Both the position numbers and the translations under genes were made by a program. Of a stretch of 64,000 nt of DNA, positions 26,990 to 35,943 are shown in pieces. Position 1 is the first letter of the stretch; each line of letters begins with the position of its first letter. Under the pieces are notes generated by a model that saw only the letters and a list, made by a program, of their open reading frames with translations, was not told the DNA's origin and made no database searches. This DNA comes from Marinifilum flexuosum (GTDB taxonomy: Bacteria > Bacteroidota > Bacteroidia > Bacteroidales > Marinifilaceae): positions 620,001 through 684,000 of the forward strand of contig NZ_RAPQ01000009.1 in NCBI RefSeq assembly GCF_003610555.1, in the 5' to 3' direction.

Positions 26990-29900
26990 TTATTTCTGAC
27001 GTTTTCTTCTAATTCTAATATCTCCTTCAGGCAATATGGTCACCCATAAAATTTCAATCAGCAGTAGGAATCTACGTAGCACATCAAAGTACAAGGAGAA
27101 ATAGAAAATGATGCTCGTCAACCAAATTATTGTCACATTGAACCAAAATGTATCAACCAAATAATTGCCTAGTCGCTTTTGCGAGGCAAATAAGTGAGCT
27201 CGTCCATTCTGACTAATCGGAGTTTGAAAAACAGGATCTTTTAGTTGAATAAATTCGTCTTCATACCTTATCAACTTATTAATTTCTCTTCTGTTGGTTA
27301 CAATTTGCTCGATCGCCTCGTTGTGATGGGTATTTTTATATTCAACGATTTTCTGTATATCGCCAAGTTCATCAATAATCTCTTCATAAACCTGATCTCT
27401 ATGCATCGATTGTTCTTTGTATTCCTTCCAACCCGCTTGCTTTACATGCTCAAGCCAGGTTTGTACTCTTGCCGAAGAATCTCGCAAAACTTGCTTTGAA
27501 ACTTCCAATTCTGTTGGAAAGGAATAGATATCGGAAAGTTTTATCAGTTCGTTTTTAAATACCCGATAGTGTTTATCGTTGTTTTCCTTTAACCATGACT
27601 TATAACTTTGCTGCATAGCAGGAATCAAGAAAGATGAACGAAACGACGATTCACTCATTGCCTTCTCATATGGGAAAAACTGCTTCTCAAATTGATTATT
27701 TTTAAATTGCTCAACTACCAAAGCCTCGTAAGCCCAACGCGAAGTCATTAAATCTCCAACAATTGGAACATACTTTTGCGTTGTAATGGCAGGATGCAAT
27801 TTATTAAAGCTTACAATAACTCCCGAGAACAACAATTGTGGAACCAAAATAAAAGGTATGGATACATAAACAGCCACTACAGAATTTAATCCTGCTGACA
27901 GGTTTAAACCGATTAAATTGGCACATGCCGAAGCTGTATACAAGATTAACCAATACTCCCAGGTTAAGCCTTTAATTTCCAAAATATAGGTGGCGAGAAT
28001 AACAAATAGAAAACTCTGAATGGCCGAAATGATCAACAAGATAATGACCTTGGAGTTTAGATAGCTCAATCGACTCAAATTCAAAAACTTTTCACGCTTC
28101 ATCATTCTTCGGTCGTGAAGAATTTCTTCTGCCGAAATAATCAAGCCGAGGAATAAGGCAACAACCACTGCCATAAAAATAAAAGAGGGAATATTTTCAT
28201 TCTTGGCAAATACATAGTCCAAATGATGAGATTCAGAACCACTAATGTACTTGGTAAAGTATCCCAAAATAATGGCTAAAAGAGGTGCCTCCAACAAAGT
28301 AATCAGCATATACTGCCTGTTACTCAGTTTGGCCTTAAAATCTCTTGAAAGGTAAATTTTCAATTGCTCCCAACGCTTTGGAATGTTAAAAAAGTTCTTG
28401 GGAATCAGTTTTTTTCTACCTGGCTTATGTACGCTGTTTTTCTTCTCAATATTCTCTTTATAGAGTTCATACCAATCATCAGAATTTCTTTTACGCTTAC
28501 GAATTTGCTTGCCATATTCATTCATCATCCTGGCTTCAACAATTCGCAAAATCTGTTCGGAGTTCACGTTACCACATGTCAAGCATTCACTTTCATCGGC
28601 CTTTACGTAGTGCGATTGAGTTTTAAAATAAACAACTGCATCAATGGGGTTTCCAAAGTAAATTACCTTCCCTCCCTGGTCCATCATGATTAGCTTATCC
28701 AAAAGCTTGAAAATATCAGACGACGGTTGATGAATGTTACAAATCACCAATTTGCCTTTTAAAACCTGACGTTTCAGAAGAAGCATTACTTTCTCGGAAT
28801 CCATACTCGATAAACCTGAAGTAGGTTCATCAACAAAAAGCACCGAAGGTTCACGCATTAACTCCAATGCGATATTTAATCGTTTTCTTTGTCCCCCACT
28901 AAGAACCTTATTAATCGGATCACCAACCTTTAAATCCCTGGCTTCAACCAAATCAAAATCCTCAATGGTTTTGTCAATGATTTCCTCAATTTTTTCATCC
29001 GAAGTGCCATCAAAACAAAGCTTGGCATTAAAATACAAGTTCTCGTAAACCGTTAGCTCCTCAACCAATAAGTCATCCTGAGGAACATATCCAATAACCC
29101 CTTCGAGTTTCTCTTTATCCGAATGAAGATCATAACCATTGATATAGATATTCCCCTGACGCAGGGATAAATTCCCATTCAATACATTTAGTAAGGTTGA
29201 TTTTCCGGTACCACTACCTCCCATCACGCCTACCAATTGTCCTGAATTCATTTCCAGACTAACCGGATGAATCCCATTATTGGAACCAGGGAACTTAAAC
29301 TCTATATTTTTTGCAATAAACTGAAGATCGGATAGGTTTTTCTTCTCGATAAAAATGGAAGAAATCTGGGAATAATAGATCGGATCAATTCTATGACTTC
29401 GAATAACCGAGCCATAGGATAGAATGTAAGCCCTATCAACTTTAATATTGTGTCCGTTCAAGAAAAGGTTGTACTCTCCAAAATATTTCATCAGGAAGGT
29501 ATTGGTGCTTTCCAAATGCAGAACAAAAATCCTTCCTCGAAGCTTCTCACTCTGGATATGTTTCACCACCTCATGCGACCACTCCTCATTATTATCAATT
29601 AATAAAAGATGCTCGTTGAACGGTATAGAAAATTCATCGCCAATCAGAAATTGTCGACTTAATTCGAACTCTTTTTTGGGAATATTAAAGGTTTTTGAAA
29701 CGGTTTTTACCAAATCCAATTCATCATGACCTGTGTATTCTGTTTCATCAATAAACTCAAGCAATTGAAGCATGATCCAAACCTTCTGCTCCTGCTCTAC
29801 TTCCTCTACTAATTTTTCACAAACATCTTTTACCTGTGGATGCTTGTTTACAGAGGAAACCTCACCCTTTTCATCACAATGTGAGTCTCTTAAGTATCGC

Positions 29901-30058
29901 TCAAAATCCTGTAGATATTTCTCGGTCCACTCCTTACTAAACTGTTTCTGAAGCCATACTTCAACAACATCACGTGCTGCTGTTTCGAATCCCAACTTTT
30001 GCTCATCCACAATAATGGCAAAAAGTCTCATTAAGGCTTTCAGTAACGATTCATTCAT
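26990..30058 (-). CDS. Large ABC half-transporter (ATPase + ABC-2 permease) with helical N-terminal domain
   Basis: A 1022-residue protein. Residues about 1-145 are helical with an acidic patch (FIDETEYTGHDELDLVKTV), resembling a TerB-like domain (tentative). Residues about 150-235 are beta-rich and end YILSYGSVIRSHRIDPIYY. The ABCG/White-type ATPase follows: Walker A GGSGTGKS 280-287, signature LSGGQ 386-390, Walker B VLFVDEP 406-412, H-loop H443. A CxxC in DESECLTCGN (C492, C495) precedes the ABC-2 membrane domain (about 590-800). A C-terminal helical region ends in one more membrane pair. A paralogue of identical length is at 53595-56663. Substrate unknown. Confidence 0.85.
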   Translation of the reverse strand: MNESLLKALMRLFAIIVDEQKLGFETAARDVVEVWLQKQFSKEWTEKYLQDFERYLRDSHCDEKGEVSSVNKHPQVKDVCEKLVEEVEQEQKVWIMLQLLEFIDETEYTGHDELDLVKTVSKTFNIPKKEFELSRQFLIGDEFSIPFNEHLLLIDNNEEWSHEVVKHIQSEKLRGRIFVLHLESTNTFLMKYFGEYNLFLNGHNIKVDRAYILSYGSVIRSHRIDPIYYSQISSIFIEKKNLSDLQFIAKNIEFKFPGSNNGIHPVSLEMNSGQLVGVMGGSGTGKSTLLNVLNGNLSLRQGNIYINGYDLHSDKEKLEGVIGYVPQDDLLVEELTVYENLYFNAKLCFDGTSDEKIEEIIDKTIEDFDLVEARDLKVGDPINKVLSGGQRKRLNIALELMREPSVLFVDEPTSGLSSMDSEKVMLLLKRQVLKGKLVICNIHQPSSDIFKLLDKLIMMDQGGKVIYFGNPIDAVVYFKTQSHYVKADESECLTCGNVNSEQILRIVEARMMNEYGKQIRKRKRNSDDWYELYKENIEKKNSVHKPGRKKLIPKNFFNIPKRWEQLKIYLSRDFKAKLSNRQYMLITLLEAPLLAIILGYFTKYISGSESHHLDYVFAKNENIPSFIFMAVVVALFLGLIISAEEILHDRRMMKREKFLNLSRLSYLNSKVIILLIISAIQSFLFVILATYILEIKGLTWEYWLILYTASACANLIGLNLSAGLNSVVAVYVSIPFILVPQLLFSGVIVSFNKLHPAITTQKYVPIVGDLMTSRWAYEALVVEQFKNNQFEKQFFPYEKAMSESSFRSSFLIPAMQQSYKSWLKENNDKHYRVFKNELIKLSDIYSFPTELEVSKQVLRDSSARVQTWLEHVKQAGWKEYKEQSMHRDQVYEEIIDELGDIQKIVEYKNTHHNEAIEQIVTNRREINKLIRYEDEFIQLKDPVFQTPISQNGRAHLFASQKRLGNYLVDTFWFNVTIIWLTSIIFYFSLYFDVLRRFLLLIEILWVTILPEGDIRIRRKRQK

Positions 30059-30613
30059 AGTCTAGGTTTGGAATTGGTTTTTGGTTTTAACAAGGCCTAA
30101 TTTAGATAAATAAAATGAGCTATGGAAACTACTGTTTTAAAGAGAAATTTAGGATTGTCTTAAGAAATCTTTTAAAGTTCTATGTTTCAATTAAAAAATA
30201 TTTTTAAATAGAAATTCTTTGAACATCACAGAAATAAAGACTTACAGCTCCTCTTTCCATTACTATCAACCTGAAGATCAAACTCCTTTAAGGTTTTTTA
30301 ACACTTATTCTCAGGTCTTAACCGATTCTTGCCATACCTTTGTAATGTACTACAAAAGATAGTATTTTCATAGATTAAAGATTTAGGTTAGTAATTAGTG
30401 GTTAGAGAGAATCCCGGACGCCCGTTCGGGATTTTTCGTTGTTATAATGGTATCAAACGATAAGGTTATAATTACTTAACATCAGCTTAATCCAGTTCGC
30501 TGTAAGCAATCATATATTTGTATTGTAAAAAGCCTTAAAAGTTTTTTTTCATAGATTAGATTTAGGTTAAATTTAGTGGTTAGATTTGAAATCCGGGTGG
30601 GGACCCGGATTTT
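30059..30613. other. Gene-free region holding two tandem promoter/leader/terminator units
   Basis: 555 bp between two minus-strand genes. The right half carries two similar plus-strand units (30335-30436 and 30513-30616), each with a consensus -7 element and its own terminator. The left part (30059-30330) contains the presumed promoter of the ABC gene but no motif I can name with confidence. Confidence 0.6.
30335..30436 (+). ncRNA. Candidate small RNA unit 1
   Basis: TACCTTTG (30335-30342, exact -7 consensus), then TAATGTACTACAAAA, CATAGATTAAAGATTTAGG, TTAGTGGTTAGA and a terminator AATCCCG/CGGGATT with TTTTT (30409-30436). The transcript would be about 85 nt. No start codon with a useful frame lies within. 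Compare the second copy 180 bp downstream. Confidence 0.5.
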
Positions 30614-30616
30614 TTA
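30513..30616 (+). ncRNA. Candidate small RNA unit 2
   Basis: TATATTTG (30513-30520, exact -7 consensus), TATTGTAAAAAGCC, CATAGATTAGATTTAGGTT, TTAGTGGTTAGA, then a terminator AATCCGGGT/ACCCGGATT with TTTTTT. The leader matches unit 1 in order and wording while the terminator stem differs but is base-paired, i.e. structure kept and sequence changed. The T run overlaps the stop codon of the minus-strand gene at 30614. Confidence 0.5.
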
Positions 30617-31420
30617 ATTTATCTGAACATGAATATGATCGTCATGTCTTACCGATCGGCAGCCATGAAACCTAACTCTTTTATCCTCTAATTTGAGTCT
30701 CTGCTCCAAATGCGGCTCAATAAACATTTTAGTGAGTTTTCTTTGACTTAAAATTGCTTCAATTAAAGCATTGGTTCCACTTTTAGAAAACTTTAAATCA
30801 TCATTAATTCTTCCAAAAATTAAATATTTTGGATAATCATATTGAAAATATCCTTTTTGCAAACAATCTTTACATTGATCAACCTCATTCCTTAACGGAT
30901 TTTCAAATACTCCATACCCACTTATTGACTTGCTTTTATTGACGATTTGTCCATTGATATCTTCATATACCAAACTAAAATCAACCTTACAGCCATCATT
31001 ATGACTCAAATGTGGTAACAAAGGAAAACCATCAAAAAATGGAAAACAAGCATCCAAATACCGAGCTTTTACTTCTGGTTTCTTTTCAGCCAGGTTGCGT
31101 GAAATATTTTGCAAAAACTCATGGGTTTCGGGAGTAACATAGTTGCGATTCAATAATACTGTTGCAAAGCTTGCAGCTTGCAAATTATCATTATTTCTAA
31201 TCTTCTCCCTTCCAAACCATGGAGCAACAATAGGAACAATCAGAAAACTTGCTGTGACATATAAAACTATAAAAACCACTAGTTTTTTACCCCAAAAGGC
31301 AAACTTAATTCTGTTACTTAAAACAATGCCAATTAAGTAGATCAATCCGCCTATTTGCGTTATAATGGTTAGAAGAACAAATAATATCAATCTACCAAGA
31401 TTTTGTATCAGTACCTTCAT
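30614..31420 (-). CDS. Membrane protein with LAS-type zinc peptidase motifs
   Basis: A 268-residue protein I place tentatively in the M15/M74 (LAS) metallopeptidase group. Two N-terminal membrane helices (about 8-34 and 46-66) are followed by an extracytoplasmic domain. It contains H-x6-D as LSHNDGCKVDF (H140, D147) and a C-terminal HxH as RHDDHIHVQIN (H262, H264), which are the zinc-ligand patterns of D-Ala-D-Ala carboxypeptidases and MepA-type endopeptidases. Between them are paired cysteines (CKDC). Likely peptidoglycan cleavage at the outer face of the membrane. Its ATG overlaps the stop of the SRPBCC gene by one base, so the two are co-translated. Confidence 0.6.
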   Translation of the reverse strand: MKVLIQNLGRLILFVLLTIITQIGGLIYLIGIVLSNRIKFAFWGKKLVVFIVLYVTASFLIVPIVAPWFGREKIRNNDNLQAASFATVLLNRNYVTPETHEFLQNISRNLAEKKPEVKARYLDACFPFFDGFPLLPHLSHNDGCKVDFSLVYEDINGQIVNKSKSISGYGVFENPLRNEVDQCKDCLQKGYFQYDYPKYLIFGRINDDLKFSKSGTNALIEAILSQRKLTKMFIEPHLEQRLKLEDKRVRFHGCRSVRHDDHIHVQIN

Positions 31421-31854
31421 TATTCCTCCAAATACTCCTTTAATCTCTGGTTGATAAAATATTTCCAGCCACCTTCACAACTCTCTCTTCTGAATTCAGG
31501 AACATCATCTGAGAAGGTATCTATTCCACTTGCTGTAACTCTTATTTTGCAGACTTCATTTTCTTCGAACAGTTCGTAACTCACCATGGCAATCCCGTCG
31601 TATCCTTCATATTCCCATTGGCAAACCAATTTCTCGAATGGAATAACTTCAGTAATTTTCCACAAATGCATAAACTCTCTTTCACCAGCATCCACATTAA
31701 ACTGGGTTTTAAAACCAACTTCAGCCTTATGATCCGGCATTTCAGCAAAAAACCATTGCCTCATTTCAATTGGATCGGTAATGGCTTTCCAAACTTGTTC
31801 TCTATTTACAAGAAAGCTTTGTTCTGTGATTATTGGTGCGTTATCCTTATCCAT
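31420..31854 (-). CDS. SRPBCC/AHSA1-like domain protein
   Basis: A 144-residue START-like (SRPBCC) protein: ITEQSFLVNREQVWKAITDPIEMRQWF at the start, EVIPFEKLVCQWEYEGYDG in the middle and a C-terminal helix GWKYFINQRLKEYL. This matches the AHSA1/Aha1-like group, which binds hydrophobic ligands or proteins; role unknown. The frame is open to 31899, directly abutting the previous gene, but the ATG at 31854 (MDKDNAPIITEQ) fits the domain best; ATG at 31881 is an alternative. Confidence 0.75.
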   Translation of the reverse strand: MDKDNAPIITEQSFLVNREQVWKAITDPIEMRQWFFAEMPDHKAEVGFKTQFNVDAGEREFMHLWKITEVIPFEKLVCQWEYEGYDGIAMVSYELFEENEVCKIRVTASGIDTFSDDVPEFRRESCEGGWKYFINQRLKEYLEE

Positions 31855-31899
31855 AGTAAATTCATTTTTTCTTGTTTGCATGTTAATCAAACACTGCAT

Positions 31900-32913
31900 T
31901 TATCCCTTTAATTCTTTATATAAAACAAAACCTCCATTGATGTGGTCAATGACAATAAAATAGTTCGATCTGGACGATTCGGCTGCAATAATTGCTCCCA
32001 AAACGCCAAAAAACATACTGGCTCCAACTACATCACCGGCATTTGCTGTAGATTGAATATCACCTACAAAATAAAAATAGTCTTTGCTTTTATACAGTGG
32101 ATAATAACCATACCTGGTTGCAATAAGTGGTTTTCCATCAATTACCAATGCATAAACATCTTTTGATTTAACTTTAACCTGTCCCTTTATTTCATCCTCA
32201 ATTTTAACCCAAGCAATACTATTGTCTTTTCTTCTTTTAATCGTAGGCTGCTCATCAGGCATTTGATCTCTAAATGCTGCATATGTATAGTAAAGTCCAT
32301 CCTTGTATTCTTTGGTACAATAAAGCTTCAAATCCTTTTTTTCATAGCTATCCAACTCTACAATATCATTGTAAGAATACAATATTTCCTCCTTCTTGTC
32401 ATTCTTTAAATTGTCCTGTATAAAATCCGTGATGGTTTTACTTCCTAATCTTAAAAGCTTCTTGGTTACATCCATTCCTTTTACTTGCGACAAAGAATCA
32501 ATAGAAGCTAATTTTCTGTATGAATTACCTTCTTTTGCATAAAGGATCGCTCTTATATAGAAATATCCTTTTTCGCTTGTGGCTTTTGTTAACTCGGCAA
32601 AAGATATTTTTCTTAGTTGAAGTAGAAGTTCTCCATTTCCAGAATTATCAACTGTTGACGAATCTAGAATGTCATTAAGCTGGTTAGTAAAAGGCTTTTC
32701 CCAAATTACCTTCACTTTATTATTAAACATTCCAAGTTGAACGAAACCTAGATTGGTAGTATCCACTCTTGAATCAATCCAATCTATTTTACTGTACAAG
32801 CTTCCTTCTATTTTTTGTTCCGGATCTATTAATTTGAATTCTTTATGGGTACGCTGCGCCTTTAGATAACTTGCATTAAAAAGCACAAGTAGGATTACAA
32901 ATAGATTTTTCAT
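31900..32913 (-). CDS. Secreted protein of unknown function
   Basis: A 337-residue protein with a signal peptide (MKNLFVILLVLFNASYLKAQ). The mature part is mixed alpha/beta. Near the end it has a short hydrophobic, glycine-rich stretch (ASMFFGVLGAIIAAE). No family recognised. Its C-terminal layout (a sentence-like strand LVIDGKPLIATRYGYYPLYK followed by YFYFVGD) faintly resembles the protein at 34058-34711, so the two may be distant relatives. Confidence 0.65.
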   Translation of the reverse strand: MKNLFVILLVLFNASYLKAQRTHKEFKLIDPEQKIEGSLYSKIDWIDSRVDTTNLGFVQLGMFNNKVKVIWEKPFTNQLNDILDSSTVDNSGNGELLLQLRKISFAELTKATSEKGYFYIRAILYAKEGNSYRKLASIDSLSQVKGMDVTKKLLRLGSKTITDFIQDNLKNDKKEEILYSYNDIVELDSYEKKDLKLYCTKEYKDGLYYTYAAFRDQMPDEQPTIKRRKDNSIAWVKIEDEIKGQVKVKSKDVYALVIDGKPLIATRYGYYPLYKSKDYFYFVGDIQSTANAGDVVGASMFFGVLGAIIAAESSRSNYFIVIDHINGGFVLYKELKG

Positions 32914-32970
32914 CGAATTAAGAATATGGTTTAGGGTTTATTTAGGATTAGATTTAAAAATAAGTCACAT

Positions 32971-33432
32971 TTACTTTTTTCGTTCATAATAAGTAACAGG
33001 CCCATCCACATAAGATTGGTTGATGATTAAGCTATCATTTTCGGTAGAAAAGAATGACTCTGTTCCATTATTGATGACCAAAACCAATGTAGAATCACTA
33101 TTGGCATCCATCGAGTTATCTATCCTGTATTTTAGTTTGTATGGATACTTGTGACTCAATTCCTCATCCCTATAATACTCCACCGTATCGTTTGTTTTGA
33201 ACACAATACTTTCCTGGTATCCTTCTGATTCTGGCGTAAATTCGCTTCGTGTGCGTGGACTTTCGGTTTTTATCCATTGCCATTCTCCTTGCAGCGATTT
33301 ATATGCCTCACCTAAAAAATCATCTTCCGGTTTTTCATCGGTACAAGCAATCGTAAGGTAAAGTATACCAATAAGGATCACTACATGTGCAAAAGGATTT
33401 TTTCTGGTATATTCTTTCGGTATCATACTCAA
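32971..33432 (-). CDS. Probable lipoprotein of unknown function
   Basis: A 153-residue protein. A hydrophobic segment ending YLTIAC gives a lipobox with C30. The mature part (LQGEWQWIKTESPRTRSEFTPESEG, then IVFKTNDTVEYYRDEEL) looks like a lipocalin-type beta barrel common in small Bacteroidota lipoproteins. The start is uncertain because the n-region is long (16 residues before the helix). Confidence 0.65.
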   Translation of the reverse strand: MSMIPKEYTRKNPFAHVVILIGILYLTIACTDEKPEDDFLGEAYKSLQGEWQWIKTESPRTRSEFTPESEGYQESIVFKTNDTVEYYRDEELSHKYPYKLKYRIDNSMDANSDSTLVLVINNGTESFFSTENDSLIINQSYVDGPVTYYERKK

Positions 33433-33493
33433 AGGTTTTGTTGATCCTACTAATTTAAAGCATCTAGTTCTTTTAAACCTGACATTCTGAATT

Positions 33494-34003
33494 TTATTTG
33501 TTTAAAGCATTCTCTAAAAACCACATTAAATTCCCCTTAAAATAGAACATCAACAAGGCAATAGAGAAACCAATAACCAAAGCAATTCCATTCAGTTTCA
33601 TCTGTTTGGTTGTGGATGCTATATGATATCTTTTTTGCATTACACCCAAATTTATCAACACAAATAGTATTACAGGCAGTACTAATGCCCAAAAACTAAA
33701 CTGAGAATTGGGAGATAAAAGCGGGATTGTTCTGTAAAACAATATCAATGATGGCAGTATTAGCATCAACACAAAACCAATAGGTTTGCGTATGAATACA
33801 CCTGTTATGGCAAGCATGCAAATAATAGGATCGAAAAGTAAATTTGATCTCAAGATGATCATAGGGTTTTCAAACAGATAATTCACCGAATAAAAAGCTC
33901 GCACATAATTTACCTGTTCGTAAATTCCCACTCCCAATTTCATTAACATTAGAATTAATACTAGGGCAACAACCAAGTTTTCTATAATTTTTGTTCTATC
34001 CAT
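33494..34003 (-). CDS. Four-helix membrane protein of unknown function
   Basis: A 169-residue protein with about four hydrophobic helices (roughly 8-25, 52-70, 75-120 in two passes, 138-160). No conserved motif recognised. It sits in a run of minus-strand envelope genes with short gaps. Confidence 0.6.
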   Translation of the reverse strand: MDRTKIIENLVVALVLILMLMKLGVGIYEQVNYVRAFYSVNYLFENPMIILRSNLLFDPIICMLAITGVFIRKPIGFVLMLILPSLILFYRTIPLLSPNSQFSFWALVLPVILFVLINLGVMQKRYHIASTTKQMKLNGIALVIGFSIALLMFYFKGNLMWFLENALNK

Positions 34004-34057
34004 CTCGTTATAAACACAAGTTACAGGTTTGTGGCAGTTAGTAGCTTATAAGTACTT

Positions 34058-34711
34058 TTATTTCCTACTTCCATAAATTCGATTAAAATCCTCTAACATT
34101 TCAACAATATCACGTCTCTTGTAGGTTTTGTCTTTAATCCGATCAGCTATTTTCGGATAATCTTTAAATACGGCCAAAGCTGCCTTCTTAAAGCTTTTTC
34201 CAATTCCACCACCATCACTCAAAAAGTAAGTAACAAAGTCTTGGTTCTCATTACAGATGTAAAATCGTTCAACTGGTGCACCTGCAGTTCCACCCATAGC
34301 CGTTCCTGATGAACTCATCCGCGGTGCTCCTGCAGAAACTTCGCTATACAATGCCATTTTACCATCAACAAGTAATCGCAACAACTTGGGTTTTGTCGTA
34401 TACCTTTTCTTTTTAATCATTTTGTAATGAAAAGTGTAGAAATCCTTATTATAAGTGGTAAAACTCCCAAGTAAAATTACATCCTCCCTTTTGGACAGAG
34501 TTTTGTTTATTTTCAAGCCCCTCAGAGTTCGAAAATTATAAATTACTGGTTCGCTTTCCTTATCCTTTCTGAACTTTACGGTTTGATCTGCCTTCATTCT
34601 GGCCAAACCTTTCAATACTTCTCCATTTCTAAGATATAGTGTAGCTTGTTTATTCTGCGCAAAAACATTGCATGAAGTTAATAGGGCAATTAGTAGTAAT
34701 AGGTTTCTCAT
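34058..34711 (-). CDS. Secreted protein of unknown function
   Basis: A 217-residue protein with a signal peptide (MRNLLLLIALLTSCNVFAQ). The mature N terminus (ATLYLRNGEVLKGLARMK) resembles the small beta repeats seen in many Bacteroidota secreted proteins. A glycine/serine-rich loop (SSSGTAMGGTAGAPVE) lies mid-protein, and the basic C terminus is helical. No known family assigned. Confidence 0.62.
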   Translation of the reverse strand: MRNLLLLIALLTSCNVFAQNKQATLYLRNGEVLKGLARMKADQTVKFRKDKESEPVIYNFRTLRGLKINKTLSKREDVILLGSFTTYNKDFYTFHYKMIKKKRYTTKPKLLRLLVDGKMALYSEVSAGAPRMSSSGTAMGGTAGAPVERFYICNENQDFVTYFLSDGGGIGKSFKKAALAVFKDYPKIADRIKDKTYKRRDIVEMLEDFNRIYGSRK

Positions 34712-34787
34712 TTATCAGTAGTTATTTATTTTATTCTTCTTGTGATTATTCATAATCAGAAAAACTCCAATTAAAAGTGGAATCTCC

Positions 34788-35336
34788 CTAGCTTATCCAT
34801 TCATTAAAAGTCTTCTCCAACAACCATTTTTCCCCTTCTCTTTGATATAATCTGCATAAACCTCCACCATTTACTCTGCCATACATTGAATATTCATATA
34901 CAAAGGCATATTTGTAATCCTCTGAAAAAATCGGGATAGAAATACCGGAAACACAATTATATTTTTCAACCAAATTCTCCCAAAAGGGAAGATTTTTACT
35001 TTTCATCTCCTCCATAAAAAAATGAAACTCTTTTATTGGAATTTGGTTTTCTGCGATTAGCATTTGATTTTCAAAATTCTCACACAATTTTTTCTGCTCT
35101 TTTATTATTTTCCGAACATCTTTTCCCAAATACATGGCTAACTCTGATTCCAAATCCTGACTTGTGATAATTGGTGGAAGATATGCCCCATATGAATGAA
35201 TTAAAAACAGACCAGATTTATCATTAAATTCTTTTTTTATTTGATTTAGAAATATCAAAGATTCTTCAATGTAACAGTCATTATTTCTACAGGAAAACAA
35301 TAAGAACAACCCTATTATTAATATTACTTTTTTCAT
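34788..35336 (-). CDS. Lipoprotein of unknown function
   Basis: A 182-residue protein with a compact lipoprotein signal MKKVILIIGLFLLFSC (C16). The mature part is charged and helical, then ends in beta strands (FVYEYSMYGRVNGGGLCRLYQREGEKWLL), a pattern that recalls NTF2-like or catalytic-domain-free lipoproteins. Unrecognised. Spacing of only 7 bp to the upstream gene suggests one transcript. Confidence 0.65.
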   Translation of the reverse strand: MKKVILIIGLFLLFSCRNNDCYIEESLIFLNQIKKEFNDKSGLFLIHSYGAYLPPIITSQDLESELAMYLGKDVRKIIKEQKKLCENFENQMLIAENQIPIKEFHFFMEEMKSKNLPFWENLVEKYNCVSGISIPIFSEDYKYAFVYEYSMYGRVNGGGLCRLYQREGEKWLLEKTFNEWIS

Positions 35337-35343
35337 GTACTAT

Positions 35344-35793
35344 TCAATCTCTATACCTTACAAATTCCTGCTTATAGTTCACCGTGTCCGTTTTAAATAT
35401 TCCTTTCCCAAAAGCCTTTTTACGAACTTCAGATAATTTATCGAACCGCTTCTTTCTAAGTCTATCTACTCTTCTTAATGTCATAAAGTCATATATTGCA
35501 TCAAACATCATGATTACCTCCAGTTGATTACAATTACTCTCGAATTGAATAGTTAACCATTCCATTCCCACAAAAGCAAATATTAACTGATTGGTATCTT
35601 TTGGGATGGTTATATTAAACTCCCCATCAATGTTAGTTTGTCCTATTTCAACCGTATCTGTATTAAAGATTGTAACACTAGGTATTAATTCTAAGTTCTC
35701 ATCAATTACAATTCCCTTTATCGATTTTTGTTGTCCATAAACATTAAAAACCAATAATGTAAAAATTGAAATTACTAATGTTAGTTTATTCAT
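35344..35793 (-). CDS. Small secreted protein with CarboxypepD_reg-like domain
   Basis: A 149-residue protein. Signal peptide ends VYGQ (residue 21). Residues about 23-95 form one CarboxypepD_reg-like beta sandwich: KSIKGIVIDENLELIPSVTI, then GEFNITIPKDTNQLIFAFVG. This domain normally heads TonB-dependent receptors; here it stands alone, with a basic C-terminal tail. Role unknown. Confidence 0.75.
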   Translation of the reverse strand: MNKLTLVISIFTLLVFNVYGQQKSIKGIVIDENLELIPSVTIFNTDTVEIGQTNIDGEFNITIPKDTNQLIFAFVGMEWLTIQFESNCNQLEVIMMFDAIYDFMTLRRVDRLRKKRFDKLSEVRKKAFGKGIFKTDTVNYKQEFVRYRD

Positions 35794-35943
35794 ATTTTTC
35801 TTTTAGCCCAAGACCCAAGCACTAAATTTAACAATTCCCCCTTATCCATTCCTCATCATTTTATGAAACTTTTGCTAGAATTATTATAAATAACTACTCT
35901 CTTGTTCTAATACGATTATTGTCATGTTAATATTCTTGCTTAA

